Shown here in pieces: positions 1 through 5,352 of a stretch of 5,375 nucleotides of DNA (position 1 is its first letter; each line of letters begins with the position of its first letter). The notes under the pieces were generated by a model. It was not told the DNA's origin, ran no database searches, and was given only the letters and a program-made list of their open reading frames with translations. A program made the position numbers and the translations under genes. The DNA comes from Pseudomonadota bacterium (lineage in GTDB: Bacteria > Desulfobacterota > Desulfobacteria > Desulfobacterales > RPRI01), in contig JAHJRK010000364.1 of the NCBI GenBank assembly GCA_018830925.1, positions 1 through 5,375 on the forward strand, read 5' to 3'.

Positions 1-1290
1 CTCAAGGAAGCTGAGCTTGAGGTCAATCAGACTGCCGTTGTAATCGGAGGCGGAATTGCCGGAATGTCGGCCGCAAAGAGCCTTGCTAAACAGGGTTATG
101 AAACCCATATTATCGAAAAAGGAAAGTGCCTTGGCGGCCAGGCCCTGAATCTTTTCAGGACTCCTAAAGGAGAGGATATAGCCGAAAAACTTACAGGTCT
201 TGTTGACGAGATCACGAAGGATCAAAAGATCCATGTTCATCTTGATTCTGCAATAACCAATGTTGACGGCTTTGTAGGGAACTTCAAATCAACGCTCTCC
301 TCAAACGGGAAGAATGATATACTTGAGCATGGAATTGCAATTATCGCAACGGGCGCGAGCGCTTTCAAGCCTTCGGAATATAATTACGGCAAAGATCCGC
401 GCATTTTAACGAGTCTTGAACTGGATAAAAAATTCATGGAAAAGGATCCATCCCTTAAAAAGATCGATTCCGCGGTTTTCATCCAGTGCGTAGGATCAAG
501 GGAGCCCGACCGTTTGTATTGCTCAAGGGTATGCTGTACCCATTCAATAGATAACGCCATAGAGCTTAAAAGCATAAACCCGGATATGAATGTCTATGTT
601 CTTTACAGGGATATAAGAACTTACGGGGAGCGCGAATACCTTTATAAGAAAGCCCGGGGGATGGGCGTAATTTTTATAAGATATTCGTTGGACAACAAAC
701 CGGAAGTAAAGCCCGGAGGTGAAAAGATAAAGGTTGGAGTAACAGATCATATACTTGGTCGCCGTTTGGAGCTTGAAGCGGACATAGTTACTCTTGCAAC
801 CGCCATTATTCCGAACAGGGATGAGAAGCTTGCCAATTTCTTCAAGGTGCCGGTGAATGATGATGGTTTCTTTATTGAGAGGCACGCAAAACTCGGTCCG
901 TCCGAATTTGCAACCGACGGAGTGTTTCTGTGCGGCCTTGCGCACTACCCCAAGCCTATTGATGAATCGATAGCCCAGGGAATGGCTGCGGCATCAAGGG
1001 CGGTTACGCTTCTTGCCCGGAAGAAAATCCATACGAGCGGGACGGTGGCTGAAACAATGCCTGCCGTGTGCAGCTCCTGCGGAGTATGCGTTTCAATCTG
1101 CCCGTATTCCGCGCCCTCTTTTATCGAGGAGACAGCCCGCTTTTTCCCGGGGAAGGCCCAGATAAACCCGGTTCTATGCAAAGGATGCGGCCTGTGCGTG
1201 GCATCATGCAGGTCGGGAGCCATTCGCCTTAAAGGTTTTGATAATGACCAGATTTTTGCCCAGATTTATGAGTTGAGCAAGGCAGTTTAA
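1..1290 (+). CDS. hdrA: HdrA-like heterodisulfide reductase flavin/iron-sulfur subunit, C-terminal part (5' end outside window)
   Basis: HdrA is the FAD- and Fe-S-containing core subunit of cytoplasmic heterodisulfide reductase complexes, where its flavin is the proposed electron-bifurcation site. The frame is open to the left edge; 429 residues are visible. The first ATG (position 64) lies inside the FAD-binding motif, so it is not the true start. Counting from the first codon, the dinucleotide-binding motif GGGIAG is at residues 16-21 and a CLGGQAL segment at 43-49. The HdrA signature CVGSR...YCSRVCC has cysteines 163, 174, 178 and 179. Two C-terminal 4Fe-4S ferredoxin motifs have cysteines 357/360/363/367 and 393/396/399/403. 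The second motif ends CRSG instead of the usual CP. The wording VVIGGGIAGM followed by GNFKSTL resembles, from memory, the second half of the long HdrA found in deltaproteobacteria, so several hundred residues may be missing upstream. It ends 39 bp before mvhD, and the two probably share an operon. Family assignment is firm; the long form is an inference. Confidence 0.93.
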   Translation, partial: LKEAELEVNQTAVVIGGGIAGMSAAKSLAKQGYETHIIEKGKCLGGQALNLFRTPKGEDIAEKLTGLVDEITKDQKIHVHLDSAITNVDGFVGNFKSTLSSNGKNDILEHGIAIIATGASAFKPSEYNYGKDPRILTSLELDKKFMEKDPSLKKIDSAVFIQCVGSREPDRLYCSRVCCTHSIDNAIELKSINPDMNVYVLYRDIRTYGEREYLYKKARGMGVIFIRYSLDNKPEVKPGGEKIKVGVTDHILGRRLELEADIVTLATAIIPNRDEKLANFFKVPVNDDGFFIERHAKLGPSEFATDGVFLCGLAHYPKPIDESIAQGMAAASRAVTLLARKKIHTSGTVAETMPAVCSSCGVCVSICPYSAPSFIEETARFFPGKAQINPVLCKGCGLCVASCRSGAIRLKGFDNDQIFAQIYELSKAV

Positions 1291-1312
1291 CGGGGCAGGA
1301 TTTATTTTTTAA

Positions 1313-1318
1313 AAGGAG
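1313..1318 (+). promoter_or_regulatory. Ribosome binding site of mvhD
   Basis: AAGGAG lies in a purine-rich stretch (AAAAGGAGAT, 1311-1320), with 11 bases between its last G and the ATG at 1330. It is the only clear Shine-Dalgarno sequence in the 39-bp gap after hdrA and fixes the mvhD start. Confidence 0.8.
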
Positions 1319-1329
1319 ATAATAAAGAG

Positions 1330-1761
1330 ATGTCTGACTGGGAACCTAAAATAGCAAGCTTTTTATGCAACTGGTGCAGCTACGGAGCCGCGGACCTTGC
1401 AGGTGTCGGAAGAATGGAATATCCCCCGAATATCAGGGTCATCAGGATTCCGTGTACCGGTCGTATGAGCCCCAAGTTTTTTCTCGCGGCTCTCATGCAG
1501 GGAGCCGATGGAGTCTGGGTGTCCGGGTGACATCCCGGCGAATGCCATTACCTGGAAGGTAATTATTACGCTCGGAGAAAATTCGGACTCTTTAAAAATC
1601 TTATGGAACACATGGGCGTTGAACCCGGCCGGCTTAGTTTTTCCTGGATCTCCTCTGCCGAATCGACCAAGTTTGTAGACGTGGTCAAGGATGTGACAGC
1701 GACAGTAAAGGCTCTGGGGCCTAATAATAATTTTAAAAAAGCAGCTGATAAGGTAGCTTAA
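1330..1761 (+). CDS. mvhD: MvhD/FlxD-type electron-transfer subunit, selenoprotein (Sec67 encoded by in-frame TGA)
   Basis: MvhD is a small Fe-S protein that passes electrons from an input module (hydrogenase, formate dehydrogenase or Flx proteins) to HdrA. Reading through the TGA at 1528-1530 gives 143 residues, about the normal length for the family. The visible motifs are C13xxC16 (CNWCSYGAAD), IPCTGR with Cys42, and a VSG-U67-HPGEC71HY block. From memory, the usual family form of that block is GCHPGDCHY, so the TGA falls exactly where the family has Cys or Sec. After the TGA the frame keeps family-like sequence (HPGECHYLEGNYYARRKF) to a TAA at 1759-1761. The next gene starts one base later, as expected if ribosomes reach that stop. 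A SECIS-like hairpin follows the TGA. Methanogen VhuD is a known selenocysteine precedent. Without Sec insertion the product would be a 66-residue fragment. The alternatives, a cysteine-to-stop mutation or sequencing error, are much less likely given the hairpin and the intact downstream frame. Confidence 0.93.
1528..1530 (+). other. In-frame TGA read as selenocysteine
   Basis: The codon lies between GGG (Gly66) and CAT (His68), at the conserved redox cysteine position of the MvhD HPG(D/E)CHY motif. A stop here would remove more than half of a protein whose remaining sequence is clearly conserved. Confidence 0.92.
1547..1563 (+). promoter_or_regulatory. Bacterial SECIS hairpin of mvhD (core stem-loop)
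   Basis: A perfect 7-bp stem ATTACCT / AGGTAAT closes a GGA loop at 1554-1556, with 23 bases between the TGA and the loop. Bacterial SECIS elements sit in the coding sequence just after UGA, with a small G-containing apical loop roughly 16-37 bases downstream. This hairpin fits that spacing and has G at the first loop positions. A possible lower helix pairs GGCG (1537-1540) with CGCT (1569-1572, one G-U pair), separated by an internal loop. The sequence also encodes the conserved residues after Sec67, so it is doubly constrained. SelB binding is inferred. Confidence 0.8.
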
Positions 1762-1762
1762 C

Positions 1763-2710
1763 ATGTTAGGATATATTGATAAGATAAGAGAAATATCTAA
1801 AAGGCTGTTGGATGAAGGCAGAGTTGAGATGGTTATTGGCTTCCGTAAAGGGACCATGCCGATGATGAACGAGCCCACTTTTGTAAAAAACTCCGGTGAA
1901 GTATCAAAACTGGTTTGGGACAGCAACTGTGGAATCAACCTTGCCAATTACCTGACCGACAGGAAGGAAAAGATAGGTGTAATCGCCAAGGGGTGTGATT
2001 CAAGAAATATCGTGACCCATATACTTGAAAACAAAATCAAACGGGATAAACTGGTAATTATCGGTGTTCCCTGCAAGGGCATGATTGACCGCCGCAGAAT
2101 AACCGCGGTGTTTGATGCCGAAGTGAGAGAGGTTAGTGAAGAAGGGGATACTGTTACAGTCAAAGGCGCAGGATTCGAGAAAAAATTAAAAAAATCGGAT
2201 ATTCTCCAGGATAACTGCTCCGCATGCATTCACAGAAATCCCGTTTTATACGATGAACTGGCGGTGCCCCTTGTTGAAGAGCAGAAAGATATTGAACGAT
2301 ATGCCGATATCAGGCGTATCGAGGCAATGTCACCGCAGGAAAAATGGCAGTATTTTGAGGATCTGATTGCCCCCTGCATCCGATGCTATGCCTGCCGGAA
2401 TGCCTGTCCCCTCTGCTATTGCCCGACATGCTTTGTGGATGAATCCCGCCCGCAGTGGGTCGGGAAAAGCCAGGATGAAACCGATATAAGGACATTTCAT
2501 TTCCTGCGTGCGTACCATTGCGCGGGAAGATGTACGGATTGCGGAGCGTGCGAGCGGGCTTGCCCGGTCGGGATCAAAGTCCGGCAGTTCACCAGCAAGC
2601 TCAACAAGGACTGCCTGGATATGTTCGGCTGGGAAGCCGGTGTTTTGCCGGATCAACGCCCGCCGCTCGATACATTCAAACCGGGCGATCCGGGCGATTT
2701 TATTAAATAA
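1763..2710 (+). CDS. FrhB/FdhB-like iron-sulfur electron-transfer protein (possible FlxC equivalent)
   Basis: The 315-residue product is probably a cytoplasmic electron carrier between the NAD(P)H-oxidising module and MvhD/HdrA. The N-terminal half resembles the coenzyme F420 hydrogenase/dehydrogenase beta-subunit fold: a KGCDSR motif (Cys78), GVPCKGMID (Cys104) and a CSAC pair (Cys152, Cys155). The C-terminal half carries two ferredoxin-like motifs. The first has Cys205/208/211/215 and runs on into a further Cys218, 220 and 223 (CPLCYCPTC). The second has Cys253/257/260/263/267. No signal peptide or membrane segment is seen. The ATG is one base after the mvhD stop, with an AAGGT ribosome binding site (1750-1754) inside the end of mvhD, so translation is probably coupled. 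Its C-terminal layout echoes that of the protein at 2946-4013, suggesting distant paralogy. The FlxC equivalence rests on context only; the Fe-S electron-transfer role is secure. Confidence 0.85.
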   Translation: MLGYIDKIREISKRLLDEGRVEMVIGFRKGTMPMMNEPTFVKNSGEVSKLVWDSNCGINLANYLTDRKEKIGVIAKGCDSRNIVTHILENKIKRDKLVIIGVPCKGMIDRRRITAVFDAEVREVSEEGDTVTVKGAGFEKKLKKSDILQDNCSACIHRNPVLYDELAVPLVEEQKDIERYADIRRIEAMSPQEKWQYFEDLIAPCIRCYACRNACPLCYCPTCFVDESRPQWVGKSQDETDIRTFHFLRAYHCAGRCTDCGACERACPVGIKVRQFTSKLNKDCLDMFGWEAGVLPDQRPPLDTFKPGDPGDFIK

Positions 2711-2715
2711 TTCAG

Positions 2716-2743
2716 CCACAGATTCACGCAGGTGAACGCAGAT
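2716..2743 (+). repeat. Short CAGAT-rich intergenic repeat unit
   Basis: This 28-base stretch begins CCACAGATTCACG. It contains ACGCAG twice, ten bases apart (2726-2731 and 2736-2741), and CACAGAT/CGCAGAT at its two ends. It resembles, from memory, extragenic repeats of the type CCACAGAT...ACACAGAT seen scattered in several bacterial genomes. It begins five bases after the upstream stop codon. A single copy in one window cannot prove a dispersed family. Confidence 0.4.
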
Positions 2744-2764
2744 AGGTTTAAATACAAAGAAATA

Positions 2765-2844
2765 AGTAACCGCTCAGGTGGATAGACTGTAGGTTTTTAG
2801 CTAACAGCCTTCAGCCTACAGTCTAAATAACCTGAGTAGTTACT
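2765..2844 (+). repeat. 80-bp imperfect palindrome (MITE-like or dispersed extragenic repeat)
   Basis: Three nested complementary blocks form one long hairpin. AGTAAC (2765-2770) pairs with GTTACT (2839-2844), CTCAGGT (2773-2779) with ACCTGAG (2830-2836), and TAGACTGTAGG (2783-2793) with CCTACAGTCTA (2815-2825). The 21-base centre (2794-2814) is unpaired or weakly paired, and no protein is encoded. The shape fits a non-autonomous mobile or REP-like element. The transcribed hairpin could also affect mRNA stability or expression between the genes on either side. No T-run follows it, so a classic terminator is unlikely. Together with the flanking repeats it fills most of the 235-bp gap at 2711-2945, in which I see no gene and no convincing promoter. 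Confidence 0.75.
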
Positions 2845-2897
2845 GTATATGATAATAAATGAAAAAAATATCAGTGATGATCGGCGTATATCTGCGG

Positions 2898-2909
2898 CTG
2901 AGTAGTTAC
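2898..2909 (+). repeat. Second copy of the palindrome's right arm
   Basis: CTGAGTAGTTAC here exactly repeats 2832-2843, 66 bases upstream, in the same orientation. It may be the end of a second, degraded or nested copy of the element, or a mark left by rearrangement. Confidence 0.6.
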
Positions 2910-2945
2910 AAATAATTAACCCGTAACATAAATAAGGCTATTGCT

Positions 2946-4013
2946 ATGAAGGTTATTAAAATCGATAAAAAAGACTGGGCCGGCGGAATTGATAAAATTC
3001 AGGATGCTTACAGGTTGTCCGGTCCGGTCAGAGAAGAAAAATCTCATAATTTCAAAGTGCTTGGAAAAGGGGAGTTGCCGGACCTGAATTTTTTAAACAC
3101 ACGCCTTTCTCCAAAATCAATTGTCTATCCGCAATCCGAGATTATGTTTGAATATTCTCTTGATGAAAAAGATCCTGATCATCATATAATGAAGGATGCC
3201 GCAAAGGACTATTCTCCGAAAGCGGTGCTGGGAATCAGGCCTTGCGATGCGTCGGCATTTCTTCTTGTAAAACGCAATTTCGATACGCCGGACTATAAAG
3301 ATCCTTACTGGGTAAGAGCGTATGAATCAACGACATTTATCGGCGCTGCCTGCAATAACCCGTGCAGCACCTGCTTTTGCACGACAGCCGGATCTGGCCC
3401 TTTCAATGAAGATGGCCTCGATATACTCCTTGCCGATGCCGGAGAGTGCTATTATGCGAAAGCAATTACGGAAAAAGGAGACAATCTGTTAAATACAGCC
3501 GGATGGAAAACTATTGCAGACGGCGGCGCTCTTAAAAAAATAGAATCTCTTAAAAAAGAGGCTGAGGCCAAAATAAGCTCTTTGGTTTCAACAGATCAGC
3601 TTAATAATAAAAAAACAACCGAGCTTTATGAAGCTCCTTTCTGGGAAGATGTTTCATTTTCCTGCATTAACTGCGGAACATGCACGTATCTTTGCCCCAC
3701 ATGCTGGTGTTTTGATATCCAGGATGAAAATTCCGGATGTTCGGGCGTGCGCATGAAAAACTGGGACAGCTGCATGTTTCCCCTTTTTACCATTCATGGC
3801 ACGGGACACAATCCGAGGGGAACAAAACTTCACAGGGTCCGCCAGAGATTCATGCATAAACTGAAATATTACGTCGATAAGTATGAGAGCGGGATTCAGT
3901 GCGTCGGGTGCGGTCGCTGCATCCGGTCCTGTCCGGTTAATATTGATATACGCAGGGTATGTGACATGATGAACAGTTATGATCCTAAAGCCTGCGCTTG
4001 TGCGGTAAAGTGA
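2946..4013 (+). CDS. AsrA/HydB-like 4Fe-4S dicluster protein (FlxB-like)
   Basis: This 355-residue protein belongs to the family of anaerobic sulfite reductase subunit A and sulfhydrogenase beta subunit (HydB). These proteins relay electrons between an FAD/NAD(P) reductase partner and another redox subunit. The partner gene lies directly downstream. Visible features are an IRPCDASAF motif (Cys100) and a CNNPCSTCFC cluster (Cys136, 140, 143, 145). Two ferredoxin motifs follow: Cys240/243/246/250, leading into CPTCWC (Cys253, 255), and Cys319/322/325/329 (CVGCGRCIRSCP). Length is usual for the family. No signal peptide or membrane segment is seen, so it should be cytoplasmic. The ATG has only a modest AAGG site (2934-2937, eight bases before the start). 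The palindromic spacer separates it from the upstream gene, and a 17-bp gap separates it from the flavoprotein. AsrA proper would normally sit with an AsrC sulfite reductase, which is absent, so the FlxB-like role is preferred. Confidence 0.88.
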   Translation: MKVIKIDKKDWAGGIDKIQDAYRLSGPVREEKSHNFKVLGKGELPDLNFLNTRLSPKSIVYPQSEIMFEYSLDEKDPDHHIMKDAAKDYSPKAVLGIRPCDASAFLLVKRNFDTPDYKDPYWVRAYESTTFIGAACNNPCSTCFCTTAGSGPFNEDGLDILLADAGECYYAKAITEKGDNLLNTAGWKTIADGGALKKIESLKKEAEAKISSLVSTDQLNNKKTTELYEAPFWEDVSFSCINCGTCTYLCPTCWCFDIQDENSGCSGVRMKNWDSCMFPLFTIHGTGHNPRGTKLHRVRQRFMHKLKYYVDKYESGIQCVGCGRCIRSCPVNIDIRRVCDMMNSYDPKACACAVK

Positions 4014-4014
4014 T

Positions 4015-4022
4015 AAAGGGGG
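4015..4022 (+). promoter_or_regulatory. Ribosome binding site that sets the flavoprotein start
   Basis: AAAGGGGG begins one base after the upstream TGA, with eight bases between its end and the GTG at 4031. It supports GTG over the in-frame TTG at 3998, which lies inside the previous gene and lacks such a site. Confidence 0.7.
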
Positions 4023-4030
4023 ATATTAAA

Positions 4031-4876
4031 GTGCAAAATCCATACATGCCTTATCCTGTACGGATAGATGAAATAATAACGGAAACGGAAGACAGGAATC
4101 TTAAAACATTCAAGTTTGTTTTTTTAAACCCTGGGGATGAAGATAAATTTTCGTACAAGGCCGGGCAGTTTGCGGAGCTTTCGGTGACAGGCAAAGGGGA
4201 AATTCCCATAGGTATTGCTTCCTCTCCTACCGAAAAGGGCTTTGTAAAGTTTACGGTAAACAAGGTCGGACTTGTATCTTCATATCTTCATTCAATGAAG
4301 GTCGGGGATATAATGGGCATAAGAGGCCCCCTCGGGAATTCATATCCGTGGGATACTCTGGAAGGGAAAAATGTGGTGATCATAGGGGGCGGTTTTGCAT
4401 TTACTACACTCCGTTCTTCAATAGTATCCATGCTGGATCCGGCTAACCGCAAAAAATTTAAGGATATCAATGTCATATATGGCGCTCGCACACCCGGTAT
4501 GCTCCTGTACAGGGATGAGTTAGCCGCATGGGAAAGGCGGGATGACATAAAAATGCATATAACTGTTGATGCTGCCAATGATCTGGACTGGAAATATAAT
4601 GTGGGTTTTGTGCCTGCCATTACCGAAAAGAAGGCGCCCCAGGCGGATGCCGATACTTATGCGATAATCTGCGGGCCGCCTGTCATGATCAAGTTCACCC
4701 AGCCTGTTCTTGACAAACTGGGATACGGGCATGACCATATAATAATGTCACTTGAAAACAGGATGAAGTGCGGAATCGGGATGTGCGGAAGGTGCAATAT
4801 AGGGAAGGAATTTGTCTGCAAGGACGGTCCGGTATTTACTCTTGCGCAGCTTAATGCTACACCTCGAGAATATTGA
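4031..4876 (+). CDS. AsrB/HydG-like FAD/NAD(P)-binding reductase with 2Fe-2S C-terminus (FlxA-like)
   Basis: This 281-residue flavoprotein belongs to the ferredoxin-NADP reductase superfamily, in the branch with AsrB, sulfhydrogenase gamma and PyrK. It would exchange hydride with NAD(H) or NADP(H) and pass electrons to the adjacent Fe-S subunit. Numbered from GTG, the flavin domain carries PIGIASSP (59-66) and RGPLGN (98-103). The nucleotide domain carries GGGFAFTTLR (119-128) and CGPP (214-217). A C-terminal 2Fe-2S motif has Cys247/252/255/263. Two sequence points are unusual. The flavin motif lacks the Arg of the common RxxS pattern. The nucleotide loop reads GGGFAFTTLR, where many relatives have a GGGxGxAPLR-like form. 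GTG at 4031 is chosen because a G-rich ribosome binding site precedes it; TTG at 3998 would add 11 residues and overlap the upstream gene, and ATG at 4046 is a weaker alternative. NADH versus NADPH preference cannot be read from sequence. Confidence 0.88.
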   Translation: MQNPYMPYPVRIDEIITETEDRNLKTFKFVFLNPGDEDKFSYKAGQFAELSVTGKGEIPIGIASSPTEKGFVKFTVNKVGLVSSYLHSMKVGDIMGIRGPLGNSYPWDTLEGKNVVIIGGGFAFTTLRSSIVSMLDPANRKKFKDINVIYGARTPGMLLYRDELAAWERRDDIKMHITVDAANDLDWKYNVGFVPAITEKKAPQADADTYAIICGPPVMIKFTQPVLDKLGYGHDHIIMSLENRMKCGIGMCGRCNIGKEFVCKDGPVFTLAQLNATPREY

Positions 4877-4891
4877 TATACGAAGGCATTC

Positions 4892-4916
4892 CCCCTTGCA
4901 GGAGGGAGGGAAGGGG
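4892..4916 (+). repeat. G/C-rich hairpin after the flavoprotein gene
   Basis: CCCCTT (4892-4897) pairs perfectly with AAGGGG (4911-4916) around a 13-base purine-rich loop. It lies 15 bases after the stop codon and is followed by an A/T-rich stretch without a solid T-run. It may be a weak terminator or 3' stabiliser, or part of a dispersed G-rich intergenic repeat. Confidence 0.4.
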
Positions 4917-4931
4917 TTAATCATATTTATA

Positions 4932-4960
4932 TTGACATTGGCAGACCATGATAATATTAT
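4932..4960 (+). promoter_or_regulatory. Sigma-70-type promoter for dsrC
   Basis: A perfect -35 box TTGACA (4932-4937), a 17-base spacer and TATTAT (4955-4960), one mismatch from the -10 consensus, lie in an A/T-rich region upstream of dsrC. Transcription would begin near 4967, giving a leader of about 68 bases. dsrC can thus be expressed apart from the hdr/flx genes, which fits DsrC being needed in larger amounts than its partners. No operator site is recognised. Confidence 0.7.
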
Positions 4961-4988
4961 TACCAACTATATTTTGAATAAGTATAAC

Positions 4989-5001
4989 AGGCTGTAAGCC
5001 T
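4989..5001 (+). other. Small hairpin in the dsrC leader
   Basis: AGGCT and AGCCT form a perfect 5-bp stem around GTA, in the predicted 5' leader about 20 bases before the ribosome binding site. It may stabilise the transcript; it is short enough to be chance. Confidence 0.3.
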
Positions 5002-5020
5002 TGAGAATAATTAATTGATA

Positions 5021-5029
5021 AAGGAGGAG
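5021..5029 (+). promoter_or_regulatory. Strong ribosome binding site of dsrC
   Basis: AAGGAGGAG is close to the full anti-Shine-Dalgarno complement and ends five bases before the ATG at 5035. It is the strongest ribosome binding site in the window and suggests high translation of dsrC. Confidence 0.85.
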
Positions 5030-5034
5030 ATTAA

Positions 5035-5352
5035 ATGCCGGAAGTACAATTTGCGGGTAAAACTTTTGTAACGGATGAGGATGGTTTCATTGATAACTAT
5101 ACAAACTGGTCACAGGATTGGGTTCAGTTTGTGAAAAAGGAAGAGGGAATTGATGAGCTGTCGGCAGAGCACCAGCAGGTTATTACGGTGCTTCGCGAAT
5201 ATTACGAGAAAAACGGAATTGCCCCGATGGTTCGTGTTCTTTCAAAAGTTACAGGTTTCAAACTGAAGCACATTTATGAGCTTTTCCCTTCAGGACCGGG
5301 CAAGGGAGCATGTAAAATGGCCGGTCTTCCGAAACCGACGGGTTGCGTCTGA
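5035..5352 (+). CDS. dsrC: DsrC/TusE-family sulfur carrier with both redox cysteines
   Basis: DsrC is a small cytoplasmic sulfur-carrier protein. In sulfate reducers it takes up sulfur from dissimilatory sulfite reductase as a trisulfide between its two C-terminal cysteines, which partner reductases then reduce. The 105-residue product has the usual family length. It shows the N-terminal DEDGFI motif, the EHQQVITVLREYYEKNGIAPMVRVL helix region (written here in full only as positions 45-67 of the protein approximately), the YELFPSGP segment, and the flexible C-terminal arm GLPKPTGCV. Cys93 and the penultimate Cys104 are separated by ten residues, the arrangement that marks redox-active DsrC; TusE-type relatives have only the last cysteine. 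It has its own promoter and strong ribosome binding site, 158 bp after the flavoprotein gene. Placement beside an HdrA/Flx set suggests the complex acts on DsrC disulfide or trisulfide, which is inference. It could be one of several DsrC paralogs in the genome and not the main sulfite-reductase partner. Confidence 0.92.
   Translation: MPEVQFAGKTFVTDEDGFIDNYTNWSQDWVQFVKKEEGIDELSAEHQQVITVLREYYEKNGIAPMVRVLSKVTGFKLKHIYELFPSGPGKGACKMAGLPKPTGCV

Noticed and set aside
64..66. ATG as the start of hdrA
   Set aside because: It lies directly after the GGGIAG FAD motif, and the frame is open with matching family sequence back to position 1.
1330..1530. A complete 66-residue mvhD product, or a pseudogene broken by a nonsense mutation
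   Set aside because: Conserved MvhD sequence continues in the same frame for 76 more residues, a SECIS-like hairpin follows the TGA, and the next gene begins one base after the distal TAA.
1363..1947. Long antisense open frame of 194 codons across mvhD
   Set aside because: It has no recognisable motif, overlaps two well-supported + strand genes, and is best explained as a shadow of their codon usage.
2765..2844. Intrinsic terminator after the gene ending at 2710
   Set aside because: The hairpin is long and multi-block with a large loop and has no following T-run.
2765..2909. CRISPR array
   Set aside because: There are only two same-orientation copies of a 12-bp sequence plus an inverted copy; no regular repeat-spacer pattern is present.
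3998..4000. TTG start for the flavoprotein gene
   Set aside because: It lies inside the upstream gene with no ribosome binding site; GTG at 4031 follows AAAGGGGG at good spacing.
4812..4997. Small open frame overlapping the end of the flavoprotein gene
   Set aside because: It lacks a ribosome binding site, and its second half is low-complexity translation of the A/T-rich promoter region.
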